DNA of 9,665 bases, from contig JAAYKB010000018.1 of the NCBI GenBank assembly GCA_012522615.1, positions 1 through 9,665 on the forward strand, in the 5' to 3' direction. Under the pieces are notes generated by a model, which worked only from the letters and a program-made list of their open reading frames with translations, ran no database searches and had not been told where the DNA came from. Both the position numbers and the translations under genes were made by a program. This document shows positions 1-7,687 of the stretch, in pieces. Origin of the DNA: Clostridiales bacterium (GTDB lineage Bacteria > Bacillota > Clostridia > Oscillospirales > Acutalibacteraceae). Position 1 is the stretch's first letter; every line of letters begins with the position of its first letter.

Positions 1-30
1 AGAATCGTATGCTTATCCCAAAATTTTCGG

Positions 31-59
31 TTGAACACATTGACTATATTTGTTATACT
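31..59 (+). promoter_or_regulatory. Promoter of metA operon
   Basis: A -35 box TTGAAC (31-36) and a -10 box TATACT (54-59) are separated by 17 bases. TG at 51-52, one base before the -10, makes it an extended -10. Transcription would start near 66 and leave a leader of about 68 nt before metA. The leader holds one small hairpin (CGCC, five A, GGCG; 77-89). It is too short for a SAM-I riboswitch, so any control of metA by methionine is not visible here. The call rests on consensus match and spacing. Confidence 0.7.
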
Positions 60-133
60 TGAAACATTGAACCAGCCGCCAAAAAGGCGTCTGCCGTTCC
101 ATAATCTTTAAAGCAAACGGAGGGTAGGCCGAT

Positions 134-1063
134 ATGCCTATCAAAATTCCCGACAATCTTCCCGCCACCAGAATCCTTGAATCCGAAAATGTCTTTGTCA
201 TGACAGAACACCGCGCAATACATCAGGACATAAGACCGCTGCGGATAATAATAGTAAATTTGATGCCCACCAAGATTGAAACCGAAACCCAGCTTCTTCG
301 TCTGTTGGGCAACAGCCCGCTTCAGGTTGATATTGACCTTATGCAAATGGCTACCCATGTCTCAAAAAACACGCCGCATGAGCACCTGCTTGAATTTTAT
401 CAGACATTTGACCAGGTCAGGCACCTTAAATACGACGGCATGATAATAACGGGCGCTCCGGTCGAAACCCTGAGTTTTGAGGAGGTCGATTACTGGCCGG
501 AGCTTTGCGAAGTCATGACATGGTCGCGTACCAATATTTATTCCACCCTGCATATATGCTGGGGAGCACAGGCGGGGCTTTATTACCATTACGGTATTCC
601 GAAATATAATCTCGATAAAAAACTGTTTGGGGTTTTTGCTCACAAGCCGCTTGACCCCACCCATCCCTTGCTGCGCGGATTTGACGAGATTTTCTATATG
701 CCCCACTCGCGTTACACCGAAATCCGACAGGAGGATATTGATAAGATTGCCGAGCTTCATACTCTGGCGAAATCGGACGAAGCCGGAACGGTTATTATCG
801 CATCAAAAGATGCGCGGCAGGTTTTTGTCACCGGGCATTGCGAATATGACCGCATGACCCTGGCAAACGAATACAAGCGGGATATCGGTCGAGGCATTAA
901 TCAATCCCTTCCGAAAAACTATTTCCCTGACGATAATCCCGATACCGTTCCGCCCATGGTTTGGCGCGGACATGCAAATCTGCTGGTATCAAACTGGCTC
1001 AACTACTTTGTCTATCAGCAGACCCCTTATGATTTTATTGATAATCCGGAGAACGCCGGATAG
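134..1063 (+). CDS. metA: Homoserine O-acetyltransferase, MetA family
   Basis: MetA transfers an acyl group from acyl-CoA to the hydroxyl of homoserine, which opens methionine synthesis in the cytoplasm. The 309-residue protein is of normal family length. It starts at ATG 134 behind GGAGG (119-123). Visible are the family start MPIKIPDNLPA, the nucleophile Cys142 in HICWGAQAGLYYHYG, His235 and Glu237 in TGHCEYDR, and the C-terminal motif WRGHANLLVSNWLNY. In this family the residue at 111 is known to set the acyl donor: Gly in the E. coli succinyl enzyme, Glu in acetyl enzymes such as that of Bacillus cereus. Here it is Glu111 (GAPVETLSFEEVDYW), so I infer acetyl-CoA use. tmcAL follows after 20 bases and is probably cotranscribed. 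No partner methionine gene is in the window. The family assignment is very sure, the acyl specificity fairly sure. Confidence 0.97.
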   Translation: MPIKIPDNLPATRILESENVFVMTEHRAIHQDIRPLRIIIVNLMPTKIETETQLLRLLGNSPLQVDIDLMQMATHVSKNTPHEHLLEFYQTFDQVRHLKYDGMIITGAPVETLSFEEVDYWPELCEVMTWSRTNIYSTLHICWGAQAGLYYHYGIPKYNLDKKLFGVFAHKPLDPTHPLLRGFDEIFYMPHSRYTEIRQEDIDKIAELHTLAKSDEAGTVIIASKDARQVFVTGHCEYDRMTLANEYKRDIGRGINQSLPKNYFPDDNPDTVPPMVWRGHANLLVSNWLNYFVYQQTPYDFIDNPENAG

Positions 1064-1083
1064 CTTAAAGGCAGGGGATATAA

Positions 1084-2307
1084 ATGAAGGTTGCCGGAAT
1101 TGTGGCGGAATACAACCCGTTTCACAACGGACACGCCTATCATATCGAGCAGACCCGCTCTGAGACTGCCGGCTGCGGCGCAACCCATGTGGTCGCCGTA
1201 ATGAGCGGTAATTTTGTGCAGCGCGGAGAGCCTGCCGTTATGCCGAAATCCGACCGGGTCCGTGCCGCAATGTGCGAAGGCGTTGATCTTGTTCTGGAGT
1301 CTCCCCTGCCGTGGGCAATGGCGTCGGCCGAAGCCTTTGCTTTTGGCGCCGTCTCGATACTCGACTCGCTCGGCTGTGTCGATTGTCTAAGCTTCGGAAG
1401 CGAAATCGGGGACTCAGAGCCCCTTCAAAAAGCAGCAGACGCGCTGGAATCCGACAGATTCTCCGGTCTGCTGCATCTTTATCTTGATATGGGCATCTCC
1501 TTCCCCGAAGCGCGGCAGCGGGCGGTAACCGAGATTGCGGGCATTAAAACGGCGGCATTGTTTGAATCCGCAAACAACACGCTCGGAATCGAGTATATCA
1601 AGGCGCTGCGCAGACTCGGTTCATCAATCGAGCCCTTTACCGTCCGTCGGTTCGGCGCAGGACATGACGAGGAGCTTCCGGTGGGGGATATTGCGTCCGC
1701 CAGCTCGATAAGGAGAATTATCGGAGCAGGCAGGGTGGAAAACGCCGCCCCATATATGCCGGCGACAACGCGAAATATAATCTATCGTTCTATGCAAGAG
1801 GGACACTGTCCCGCCGATATTGCCCGCATCGAGCGCGCCGTTCTCGCGTCATTGAGGAGACTTTCCCGTGATGAACTGGCCGCACTCCCCGGAATCTCGG
1901 AGGGGCTTGAAAACCGGCTATATGAGGCGATACGGCAATCCGGAACGATTGATGAGCTGATGTCGTCTGTCAAGACCAAGCGATACCCGATGGCACGTAT
2001 ACGCCGTCTTATCCTTGCGGGGTTTCTCGGCCTCAATTCGGGACATGAAAAACAACGCCCTCCCTACATACGTGTTCTGGGAACAAACCAACGCGGCATG
2101 GAAATCCTGAAAGCCTCCAAAGGCTCGCGGATTCCTCTGGTCTCAAGGGTAAACCGCTTTGAATCGCTGGGTCAAGATGCGCAGCGCGTTTTTGAGCTGG
2201 AATGCCGCGCCGCCGACCTTTATGCCCTGGCGTTGCCGAACCCCCTGCCGTGCGGCAGCGAGTTTACGTTTAAGGTTGTGCGGGAAGAAAACGCAGGCAT
2301 AGAATGA
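1084..2307 (+). CDS. tmcAL: tRNA(Met) cytidine acetate ligase TmcAL
   Basis: TmcAL (formerly YlbM) activates acetate with ATP and acetylates the wobble cytidine C34 of elongator tRNA-Met, which keeps decoding of AUG accurate. The 407-residue protein is close to the B. subtilis length. The N-terminus has the nucleotidyltransferase motif GIVAEYNPFHNGH, with the HxGH signature at His14 and His17. It is followed by VMSGNFVQRGEPAVMPK (39-55), CLSFGSE (101-107), NNTLGIEYIKAL (164-175) and SASSIR (205-210), all typical of this family. The start ATG has AGGGG at 1073-1077. The gene lies 20 bases after metA, which implies one transcript, although the two functions are linked only loosely (methionine supply and methionine decoding). 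The protein should be cytoplasmic, with no signal peptide or membrane span. Nothing is missing or broken. Confidence 0.96.
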   Translation: MKVAGIVAEYNPFHNGHAYHIEQTRSETAGCGATHVVAVMSGNFVQRGEPAVMPKSDRVRAAMCEGVDLVLESPLPWAMASAEAFAFGAVSILDSLGCVDCLSFGSEIGDSEPLQKAADALESDRFSGLLHLYLDMGISFPEARQRAVTEIAGIKTAALFESANNTLGIEYIKALRRLGSSIEPFTVRRFGAGHDEELPVGDIASASSIRRIIGAGRVENAAPYMPATTRNIIYRSMQEGHCPADIARIERAVLASLRRLSRDELAALPGISEGLENRLYEAIRQSGTIDELMSSVKTKRYPMARIRRLILAGFLGLNSGHEKQRPPYIRVLGTNQRGMEILKASKGSRIPLVSRVNRFESLGQDAQRVFELECRAADLYALALPNPLPCGSEFTFKVVREENAGIE

Positions 2308-2350
2308 TTTATGTAGTGTTGCATAGCCTGTTAATAAGGTGGGCTGTCCC

Positions 2351-3481
2351 ATGAAAAAGCATATTTTCCGGAAAAGAAGAAAAAAGCTGCGTTTCATGCG
2401 GCTTTTTTGTGCTGTCATTCCGGCTCTTGCGGCTTTTTTGCTGTATCTGCTGCTCCCCCTCTTCCCCGGACTGACCGAAACGCTGTTTTCGGGCGTTATC
2501 TTTCGTATCATCGGCGTGCCGCTCGGGTTTGTCTTCTCTTTACTGCCGTTTTCACTGACCGAGGTTTTGGCGGTGCTCGCCCTGCCGGTCGTTATTTTTA
2601 TTTTAATATTTTTCATAAGGCGGATGCTCGGTTCAAAAAACCGCTTTCGCACGGCTGCAAACGCCGGTTTGAAGGTAATCCGCGTAGTATCGGCGGTTAT
2701 GCTTATTTATATGCTGCTTCATGGGGTGAATTTTTACCGCCGTCCCGCTTCGGAGCTGATGGGACTGGACACATCGAAAAAGCCGGCGGAGCTTCTGCAA
2801 AGTCTGTGCATTGACCTTGCAAAAAAGGCCTCCTCCGAACGGGAAATACTTAAAGAGGATGAAAACGGAAACGCCGTGCTCTCGCAGAGTATTACAAAAA
2901 CCCTGTCGATGTCGGATGACGGATATAAGGTTCTTGCAAAACGCTATCCCTTTCTTTGGGGCTCGGTATCGCGCGCTAAGCCGGTTCAGCTATCGCACTG
3001 GTGGTCGTACACCGGAATAACCGGAATGTATTTCCCCTTCCTTTGCGAAGCCAACGTAAACATAGACCAGCCCGACTTCACCATTCCGGTTACCGCCGCA
3101 CATGAACTGGCGCATACCCGCGGATTCGCGCGGGAGGACGAATGCAATTTTTTCGCCGTCCTCTCCTGCTTTAATAATCCCTCTCCGGATTACCGATATT
3201 CCGGCTCATACATGGCGTACGTATATTGCAGCAACTCCCTTTATTCATATGATACCGATATGTGGGCTGCCGCCGCTTCCTTTTTGTCCGACGGGGTTAA
3301 GCGCGACATTGAGCGTCAGGGCGAATACTGGAAGCAATTTGAGGGCAAGGTAAAGCAGGCGGCGGAAAAGGTAAATGATAAGTTTATTGAATCGCAGGGC
3401 GTCGACGATGGGGTGTTTAGCTATAATCGGGTTGTTGAGCTCCTGCTTGCCTATTATGAAAAAGAGGGGCTGCCGGAATAA
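2351..3481 (+). CDS. DUF3810 membrane protein with HELAH zinc motif
   Basis: This is a predicted membrane-anchored zinc-dependent protein of the DUF3810 family; its substrate is unknown. A basic N-terminus is followed by about three hydrophobic segments (roughly residues 17-40, 45-90 as one long or two short spans, and 110-127) and a large soluble domain. In that domain AHELAHTRGFAREDECN carries His251, Glu252 and His255 of an HExxH motif, and Glu262 or Glu264 is the likely third ligand. The spacing HELAHxxGxxxExE is the hallmark of the family and resembles gluzincin peptidases. I start at ATG 2351, not the in-frame GTG at 2339, because AAGGTGG (2337-2343) sits at proper distance before ATG 2351 and overlaps the GTG. 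The length is then 376 residues. The gap to tmcAL is 43 bases with no clear promoter, so it probably belongs to the same operon. The stop lies inside a terminator loop. Confidence 0.88.
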   Translation: MKKHIFRKRRKKLRFMRLFCAVIPALAAFLLYLLLPLFPGLTETLFSGVIFRIIGVPLGFVFSLLPFSLTEVLAVLALPVVIFILIFFIRRMLGSKNRFRTAANAGLKVIRVVSAVMLIYMLLHGVNFYRRPASELMGLDTSKKPAELLQSLCIDLAKKASSEREILKEDENGNAVLSQSITKTLSMSDDGYKVLAKRYPFLWGSVSRAKPVQLSHWWSYTGITGMYFPFLCEANVNIDQPDFTIPVTAAHELAHTRGFAREDECNFFAVLSCFNNPSPDYRYSGSYMAYVYCSNSLYSYDTDMWAAAASFLSDGVKRDIERQGEYWKQFEGKVKQAAEKVNDKFIESQGVDDGVFSYNRVVELLLAYYEKEGLPE

Positions 3482-3498
3482 GTCACGGCAGCCCTTTT
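3461..3498. terminator. Bidirectional terminator between convergent genes
   Basis: A perfect 9-bp stem, GGGCTGCCG (3467-3475) with CGGCAGCCC (3486-3494), encloses a 10-base loop. On the + strand it is followed by TTTT (3495-3498). On the - strand it is followed by CTCTTTTT. It therefore suits both the DUF3810 gene from the left and the ygjP-like gene from the right. Both stop codons (TAA 3479-3481 on +, TGA 3485-3483 on -) lie in the loop. Confidence 0.9.
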
Positions 3499-4178
3499 AA
3501 TATGTATTCCAGCCTCTTTTCCGCCTCCCTCAGCATCTGCTTCATCTCCCGAAAGTTCGGCAGCACCGATTCAACAAGCTTCCAAAAGCTGTCCGAATGG
3601 TTGTGAAACCGAAGATGGCAAAGCTCGTGCACAACGACATAATCCAGTGCGTCGGGATGAACCGCAGCCAGCATCCACGAAAAGTTTAGGCTTCCCTTGC
3701 CCGAGCAAGAGCCCCATCTCTTTACCGCCCCGCTCACCCTGACGGCTGAGGGCCTTACATTAAGAATCCTGCCGTAATGCTCAACCCGCGGCAGCAGCAT
3801 GGGCAGTGTAATCCGCTTATAATTATCTATGATTGCTTGACGTATTCGGTTGTCGGCCATTCCCCGATTCGCCAAAAACTCGGGGGCATGAAATTTACTC
3901 CCGTCAAATGTAACTTTATTTGTATCGGTAAATATTACCAGACGGTCTTCCCCCCTGTACGGCAGGACGCCCGCCGCCAGCGGGGATTCCCGACGTATGC
4001 TTTTTCGGGCTTGGGCTTCGGATAGCTTACGCCTTATCCAGCCTTCCTTTTTGTTTATAAAATCCTCGATATATGAAACCGGACAGCCGAGCGGGGCGCG
4101 CACCTCCACCCTTAGATCCGGCATTATATATATCCCGAGGGTTTTTCGTTTTGAACGTATCAGGGTATATTCCACCAT
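3483..4178 (-). CDS. YgjP-like M48/DUF45 metallopeptidase
   Basis: This is a cytoplasmic zinc metallopeptidase-like protein of the YgjP (DUF45/WLM-related) family. Its cellular substrate is not established. At 231 residues it has the usual family length. The C-terminal half shows RWGSCSGKGSLNFSW (154-168) and then VVVHELCHLRFHNHSDSFW (181-199). The HExxH motif gives zinc ligands His184 and His188 and the catalytic Glu185. His194 in NHSDSFW is the usual third ligand. The N-terminal region (VEYTLIRSKRKTLGIYI) forms the expected beta-rich start. There is no signal peptide or membrane segment. ATG 4178 has GGGAGGG at 4185-4191 in front. The gene has its own promoter and ends in the terminator shared with the DUF3810 gene, and it is separated from the ABC operon behind it by a strong terminator. 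It is a single-gene unit and appears intact. Confidence 0.9.
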   Translation of the reverse strand: MVEYTLIRSKRKTLGIYIMPDLRVEVRAPLGCPVSYIEDFINKKEGWIRRKLSEAQARKSIRRESPLAAGVLPYRGEDRLVIFTDTNKVTFDGSKFHAPEFLANRGMADNRIRQAIIDNYKRITLPMLLPRVEHYGRILNVRPSAVRVSGAVKRWGSCSGKGSLNFSWMLAAVHPDALDYVVVHELCHLRFHNHSDSFWKLVESVLPNFREMKQMLREAEKRLEYILKGLP

Positions 4179-4206
4179 CTGTTGCCCTCCCGTTTCGGAT
4201 GGTATA

Positions 4207-4215
4207 AGTATATCA
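4207..4215 (-). promoter_or_regulatory. Extended -10 promoter of ygjP-like gene
   Basis: On the minus strand TGATATACT gives an extended -10 (TG, one base, then TATACT at 4212-4207). A TTGCGG further upstream is only 18 bases before TG-nearby boxes in an alternative alignment with TTATAC, so the -35 is weak or absent. Transcription would begin near 4200, about 22 nt before the start codon. The site lies just downstream of the terminator that ends the ABC operon, where an independent promoter is needed. Confidence 0.6.
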
Positions 4216-4228
4216 CAGGACAGCCCGC

Positions 4229-4270
4229 AAAAGAACCCCGCCGCAGATACAATAACCGCTGCGGCGGGGT
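4229..4270 (-). terminator. Terminator of the ABC transporter operon
   Basis: A perfect 12-bp GC-rich stem (ACCCCGCCGCAG at 4235-4246 with CTGCGGCGGGGT at 4259-4270) has a 12-base loop. On the minus strand it is followed by TCTTTT. It begins about 43 bases after the permease stop codon and is the strongest intrinsic terminator in the window. Confidence 0.92.
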
Positions 4271-4312
4271 CATGTCGTAAGGTTTTCTTTCTGATACTCT
4301 GTCAAAAGGTAC

Positions 4313-5842
4313 TTACTTTACGTCGCGGCGGCAGAAGCTGTCGCGGGCAATCCACAAAAAGCATACCATATACACAAGCAAAACCGCCACCGAAAAGCCG
4401 AGGGTCATGGTGGGGTCCACCGTCTGTCCAGTCAACCCGGTCATAGAAACCAATGCGGAGGGCAGATAAACTTCAAGAGAGGTGTTGGCGAACAGCAGGA
4501 ATTTTATGCCCGGAATCACAAAGCTTCCGCTGAACATGGTTATAATCGAGATGATAATATCGCTTCCGAACATCAAAACCATGGTAACCGCGATGGAAAT
4601 AGCGCTTTTTCTTGTAATAACCGACATCATCATCGCAAGTGCGCCGTAGGTAAGCACCGGCAGCATCATCACAAGATATTTGAGCAGGATATAAAGCAGG
4701 TACGGGAGCTGCACGACATTTCCGAACAGGTGCATAACCTGCATGGAATCAATCCCTCTGAAGGCGGTAAACGACCCGCTGATAAGGAACGCAAGTATGA
4801 AATTCGCCGCCAGCGCAATGACGGACAGCTCGACCATCAGTATGGTCTTTGCCCAAAAGATTCGTTTGCGCTTATGGGGCGTAATCAACAGCAGCTTGAC
4901 GGTTCCGCTGGTATATTCGCTTGCAAAAATATTTGCCGCGTAGACAATCAGCAGAACAGACAGCAGGCTTATTGACGTCGCGGTGTTTTCAAACTGGCCC
5001 ATAAAGGAATCATATGTTATCGGGGCAATATTTGTGCTAAGACGCTTTAGTGAAACCTCTATATCCTTTTCGATTGTTTTTACGCGCGAATTTGTAAGTA
5101 TATTACCCATTAAATCCTCGCCGCGAAGCAAATTCAGCTTATTCTGCCTTATCGACTCAATCTGCTCGCTTTTCCAGAAAATGCTGCTGTCCGAAAAGCC
5201 TCCCCAATAATACGGATTGTTTCCTAAATCGGCGACAGGTTCGATTTTATTGCTCAAATAGAGCTCATACATCTCAATGTTGACCTGCTTTTCCTGATCG
5301 CTCCGGGATTTTGTCCATCCGCTTTTCAAATCATCGATCTTCAGCCTCACATATTCGTGCCAGTCTTTACTATCGAGCAAACCCTGAAGTTTCGCAAGTC
5401 TGTCCGCAATCTGTTCCTTTGTCAGATTGGTGTTGCCGAAAAACTCGTTTTCATAATCAAAATTGGTTCTGGGATCAGTATATTTACCTGTTTTCTCGCC
5501 GATAAGCTGAGCCGCTTTAAAACTATAGTACTCTATCACAACATCGGTACGCCAGTCCTGAGGCGGTATCTTGTTTTCAAGCAGGTGTTTTATTGACTCA
5601 ACCGACTGCGCCAGATTTATGTCATCCGGATTTTCGTTAAGCATGGTTTTATACTCTTCAATACTTGAATTGTACTGGTCCTGCCACTTGGGGCTATATC
5701 TATCCTGCAGCGAAACAAAAAAGCGCGACAAAATCAAGCCCAAAAGGGTTAGGGATACGATGACCCCCATCAGTATCCAGGTGGAGGGCTTTTTATAAAG
5801 CTTCAGACGCTCATTGCTAAGCAATACTCCTTGTTTAACCAA
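4313..5842 (-). CDS. ABC-2 type transporter permease
   Basis: This is the membrane subunit of an ABC-2 family exporter that works with the ATPase encoded just before it. The 509-residue protein has a hydrophobic span at about 22-44, a long hydrophilic stretch at about 45-285 rich in charged residues, and then about five more spans (near 290-308, 330-356, 378-408, 412-444 and 480-499). EYTSGTVKLLLITPHKRKRIF (quoted in parts: EYTSGTVKLLL, residues 309-319, then ITPHKRKRIF) matches the conserved loop after the second span in ABC-2 permeases. The start is TTG 5842. It is preferred because GGGGGAGG lies 7-8 bases upstream inside the end of the ATPase gene, and no ATG fits the frame nearby. It overlaps the ATPase stop by 8 bases, so the two are translationally coupled. 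The cargo is unknown. Relatives include bacitracin/lantibiotic-type exporters and Na+ exporters, but nothing here decides between them. Confidence 0.88.
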   Translation of the reverse strand: MVKQGVLLSNERLKLYKKPSTWILMGVIVSLTLLGLILSRFFVSLQDRYSPKWQDQYNSSIEEYKTMLNENPDDINLAQSVESIKHLLENKIPPQDWRTDVVIEYYSFKAAQLIGEKTGKYTDPRTNFDYENEFFGNTNLTKEQIADRLAKLQGLLDSKDWHEYVRLKIDDLKSGWTKSRSDQEKQVNIEMYELYLSNKIEPVADLGNNPYYWGGFSDSSIFWKSEQIESIRQNKLNLLRGEDLMGNILTNSRVKTIEKDIEVSLKRLSTNIAPITYDSFMGQFENTATSISLLSVLLIVYAANIFASEYTSGTVKLLLITPHKRKRIFWAKTILMVELSVIALAANFILAFLISGSFTAFRGIDSMQVMHLFGNVVQLPYLLYILLKYLVMMLPVLTYGALAMMMSVITRKSAISIAVTMVLMFGSDIIISIITMFSGSFVIPGIKFLLFANTSLEVYLPSALVSMTGLTGQTVDPTMTLGFSVAVLLVYMVCFLWIARDSFCRRDVK

Positions 5843-6752
5843 TTATATTACCTCCCCCTGTAATCTCAATAAAGCTCTGTTCAAGCGAGATTTCAACCGG
5901 ACTTAAGCCGTAAATGGCAACGTCGTTCTCCATCATCCGGCGATTAAGCATATCAATTTCCTCCTCGCGTATCCGCAGATCAATGTAATCCTCGGTGATT
6001 CCGGCTATGCGGTCGGCGGCATTCTCCTGCAGCAGGGCAACCGCCTTATCCATGGGACGGAATCTGTATCGGTAAAGCCCGCTCGCGCTCTTTGTAAGCT
6101 CCTGCACGCTGCCGGTACGAATAATATGTCCCCCGTTGATTATGCAGACGGTATCGCACATCTGCTGCATTTCCTGCAGAATGTGGCTCGAGATGAACAC
6201 CGTCAGGCCCTGTGTATGCGCGAGGTATTTCAGAAGGTCGCGGAACTCCTTGATGCCCGCGGGGTCAAGCCCGTTTGTCGGCTCGTCCAGAATCATGACC
6301 TTGGGGTTATGGAGCAGGGCCTGCGCCAAACCCAGCCTCTGCTTCATACCGAGCGAGTAGCTCTTGAATTTATCCATTATACGCATCTGCATTCCGACCA
6401 TTTGCACAACCTCGTCAATCCGTTCCTTCGGAGCTCCGCAGGCACGCGCATGAATCAGAAGATTGTCATAGCCCGAAAGATGGCCGTACATATCCGGGTT
6501 TTCCACAATCCCGCTGATATGCTTCATGGCGTCTTCAAATCTTTCTTCAACATCATATCCCAATACCGAGATTCGCCCGCTGTCAATCGAAAGCAGCCCG
6601 AGAATCATTTTAATGGTGGTGGTTTTTCCGGCCCCGTTTGGTCCGAGAAAGCCGAACACCTCCCCCTCCTTAACGGTAAGAGAAATATCCGATAGGATAT
6701 TCCGGCTGCCAAAGGATTTATATACATTTTCAAGCACAAGAACATCAGACAT
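5835..6752 (-). CDS. ABC transporter ATP-binding protein
   Basis: This is the cytoplasmic ATPase of an ABC-2 exporter, 305 residues long. Walker A is GPNGAGKT (37-44). The signature region is YSLGMKQR (132-139), a form usual in BcrA-type ATPases. Walker B is VMILDE (152-157), followed by PTNGLDP, and the switch histidine is His190 in FISSH. The C-terminal extension (about 215-305) ends with VEISLEQSFIEIT, the conserved tail of this subfamily. The start ATG 6752 has a fair site (AAAGGGCGG) in front. The stop TAA overlaps the permease start. An 83-base gap (6753-6835) separates it from the upstream small membrane protein gene. The gap shows only a 5-bp inverted repeat (AACAG/CTGTT, 6770-6784) and no clear promoter or terminator, so all three genes are probably in one operon. 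Confidence 0.95.
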   Translation of the reverse strand: MSDVLVLENVYKSFGSRNILSDISLTVKEGEVFGFLGPNGAGKTTTIKMILGLLSIDSGRISVLGYDVEERFEDAMKHISGIVENPDMYGHLSGYDNLLIHARACGAPKERIDEVVQMVGMQMRIMDKFKSYSLGMKQRLGLAQALLHNPKVMILDEPTNGLDPAGIKEFRDLLKYLAHTQGLTVFISSHILQEMQQMCDTVCIINGGHIIRTGSVQELTKSASGLYRYRFRPMDKAVALLQENAADRIAGITEDYIDLRIREEEIDMLNRRMMENDVAIYGLSPVEISLEQSFIEITGGGNIIG

Positions 6753-6835
6753 TATTAACCGCCCTTTCCAACAGCTTATCTGTTAATCTGTTTTCGACGA
6801 GAGTTTACCTCTCTTTAACTGAGGACAATATACCG

Positions 6836-7468
6836 TCAGCCTATTCTTATATCGACCGAGGATGAATCATCGTTTTGGGTACTTGAAAGCGAATCCAACA
6901 TCGCCATGCTGACCCGGTATATCTTCCACTCGCCGCCATCCTTTTTGCAGCTCATTTCAATATAAAGTTCCTGTTTGACATCATTGGCCTGCTCCATTTT
7001 TTCGGTGGAGTAATCCATGTATTCGCCGCTGGATTTATACAAATAAGTAACCTCTGTCTTGGCTATATTCTGGTCAATAATATTTGACTTGTCCGTCCTT
7101 CTGCCCTTGCTTCGCTTTGTAATCCGCTCATAGCCGTTTGTCTGCTGCTGAATATTCTTCAGCAGGATTGAGACCGCTTCATCAATATAAGCGGAATCCT
7201 TGACAAAATATTCGGACAGTTCGTTTTTTAGCCTTTTGCCTTCCGCCTCAAGAGCCCCGCTCTTTTTTAAAGCCGTGATTTGACTTTCGGTCAGCATTGA
7301 GGTCTCTTCTATCATTTCACGGTATTTATCGGTCAATTTCTGGATTGCGGAGTGATCGGGTATTAGCATAAGTTGGCCGACAATCACATAAACAAGCACA
7401 ATGGCAAGCAGCGCCATCGAAACCACAAAGCCGCGGTTCGTCCGCTTCCAAAAATGCTTTTTCTCCAT
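6836..7468 (-). CDS. Single-pass membrane protein, ABC-operon partner, unknown function
   Basis: I do not recognise this 210-residue protein. A short basic start (MEKKHFWKRTNR) is followed by one hydrophobic span at about residues 13-36, which predicts the N-terminus inside and the rest outside the membrane. No lipobox cysteine is present. The middle (about 38-125) is charged and probably helical. The end (EVTYLYKSSGEYMDYS, then QELYIEMSCKKDGGEWKIY) alternates in a way that suggests a beta-sheet domain like those of small NTF2-like extracytoplasmic domains, but this is only an impression. ATG 7468 has AAGGAG at 7477-7482, eight bases upstream, and an extended -10 promoter lies just before that. 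As first gene of the ABC operon it may be an extracytoplasmic partner or sensor for the transporter; that role is inference from position. Confidence 0.8.
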   Translation of the reverse strand: MEKKHFWKRTNRGFVVSMALLAIVLVYVIVGQLMLIPDHSAIQKLTDKYREMIEETSMLTESQITALKKSGALEAEGKRLKNELSEYFVKDSAYIDEAVSILLKNIQQQTNGYERITKRSKGRRTDKSNIIDQNIAKTEVTYLYKSSGEYMDYSTEKMEQANDVKQELYIEMSCKKDGGEWKIYRVSMAMLDSLSSTQNDDSSSVDIRIG

Positions 7469-7504
7469 GAAAACAACTCCTTAGCATAAAATATCTTAAA
7501 TGTG

Positions 7505-7513
7505 ATTATAACA
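7505..7513 (-). promoter_or_regulatory. Extended -10 promoter of the ABC operon
   Basis: On the minus strand TGTTATAAT gives a perfect -10 TATAAT (7510-7505) with the TG extension. The -35 region 17 bases upstream is AT-rich but has no good TTGACA match. Transcription would start near 7498, leaving about 30 nt that include the AAGGAG site of the first gene. Confidence 0.72.
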
Positions 7514-7687
7514 TAAATTGGCATTAAATAAATGTATTTCTGTCTTCTTCATAAAAAATTAATTATTATTAAAACCTTTCGACGGACTTTCCCCCGCGGA
7601 TATGAAATATAGTCCGACAGATTAATAAACTCCGCTGTTTTCCGCATTTTTTAGTTAGGCTCTATCGTCACTCCGCATTTATTATAG

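Noticed and set aside
60..133. SAM or T-box riboswitch before metA
   Set aside because: The leader from the predicted start is only about 68 nt with one 4-bp hairpin. No T-box sequence, SAM-I core or terminator is visible.
2339..2350. GTG start of the DUF3810 gene
   Set aside because: The GTG overlaps the purine-rich site that serves ATG 2351; nothing suitable lies before the GTG.
2143..2652. 169-codon minus-strand frame opposite tmcAL and the DUF3810 gene
   Set aside because: It spans the ends of two well-supported + strand genes, has low-complexity basic composition and no family motif; a reverse-strand shadow.
7549..7647. 32-codon minus-strand frame before the ABC operon
   Set aside because: ATG 7647 has only an A-run before it and no ribosome binding site. 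No recognisable sequence, and it overlaps an inverted repeat.
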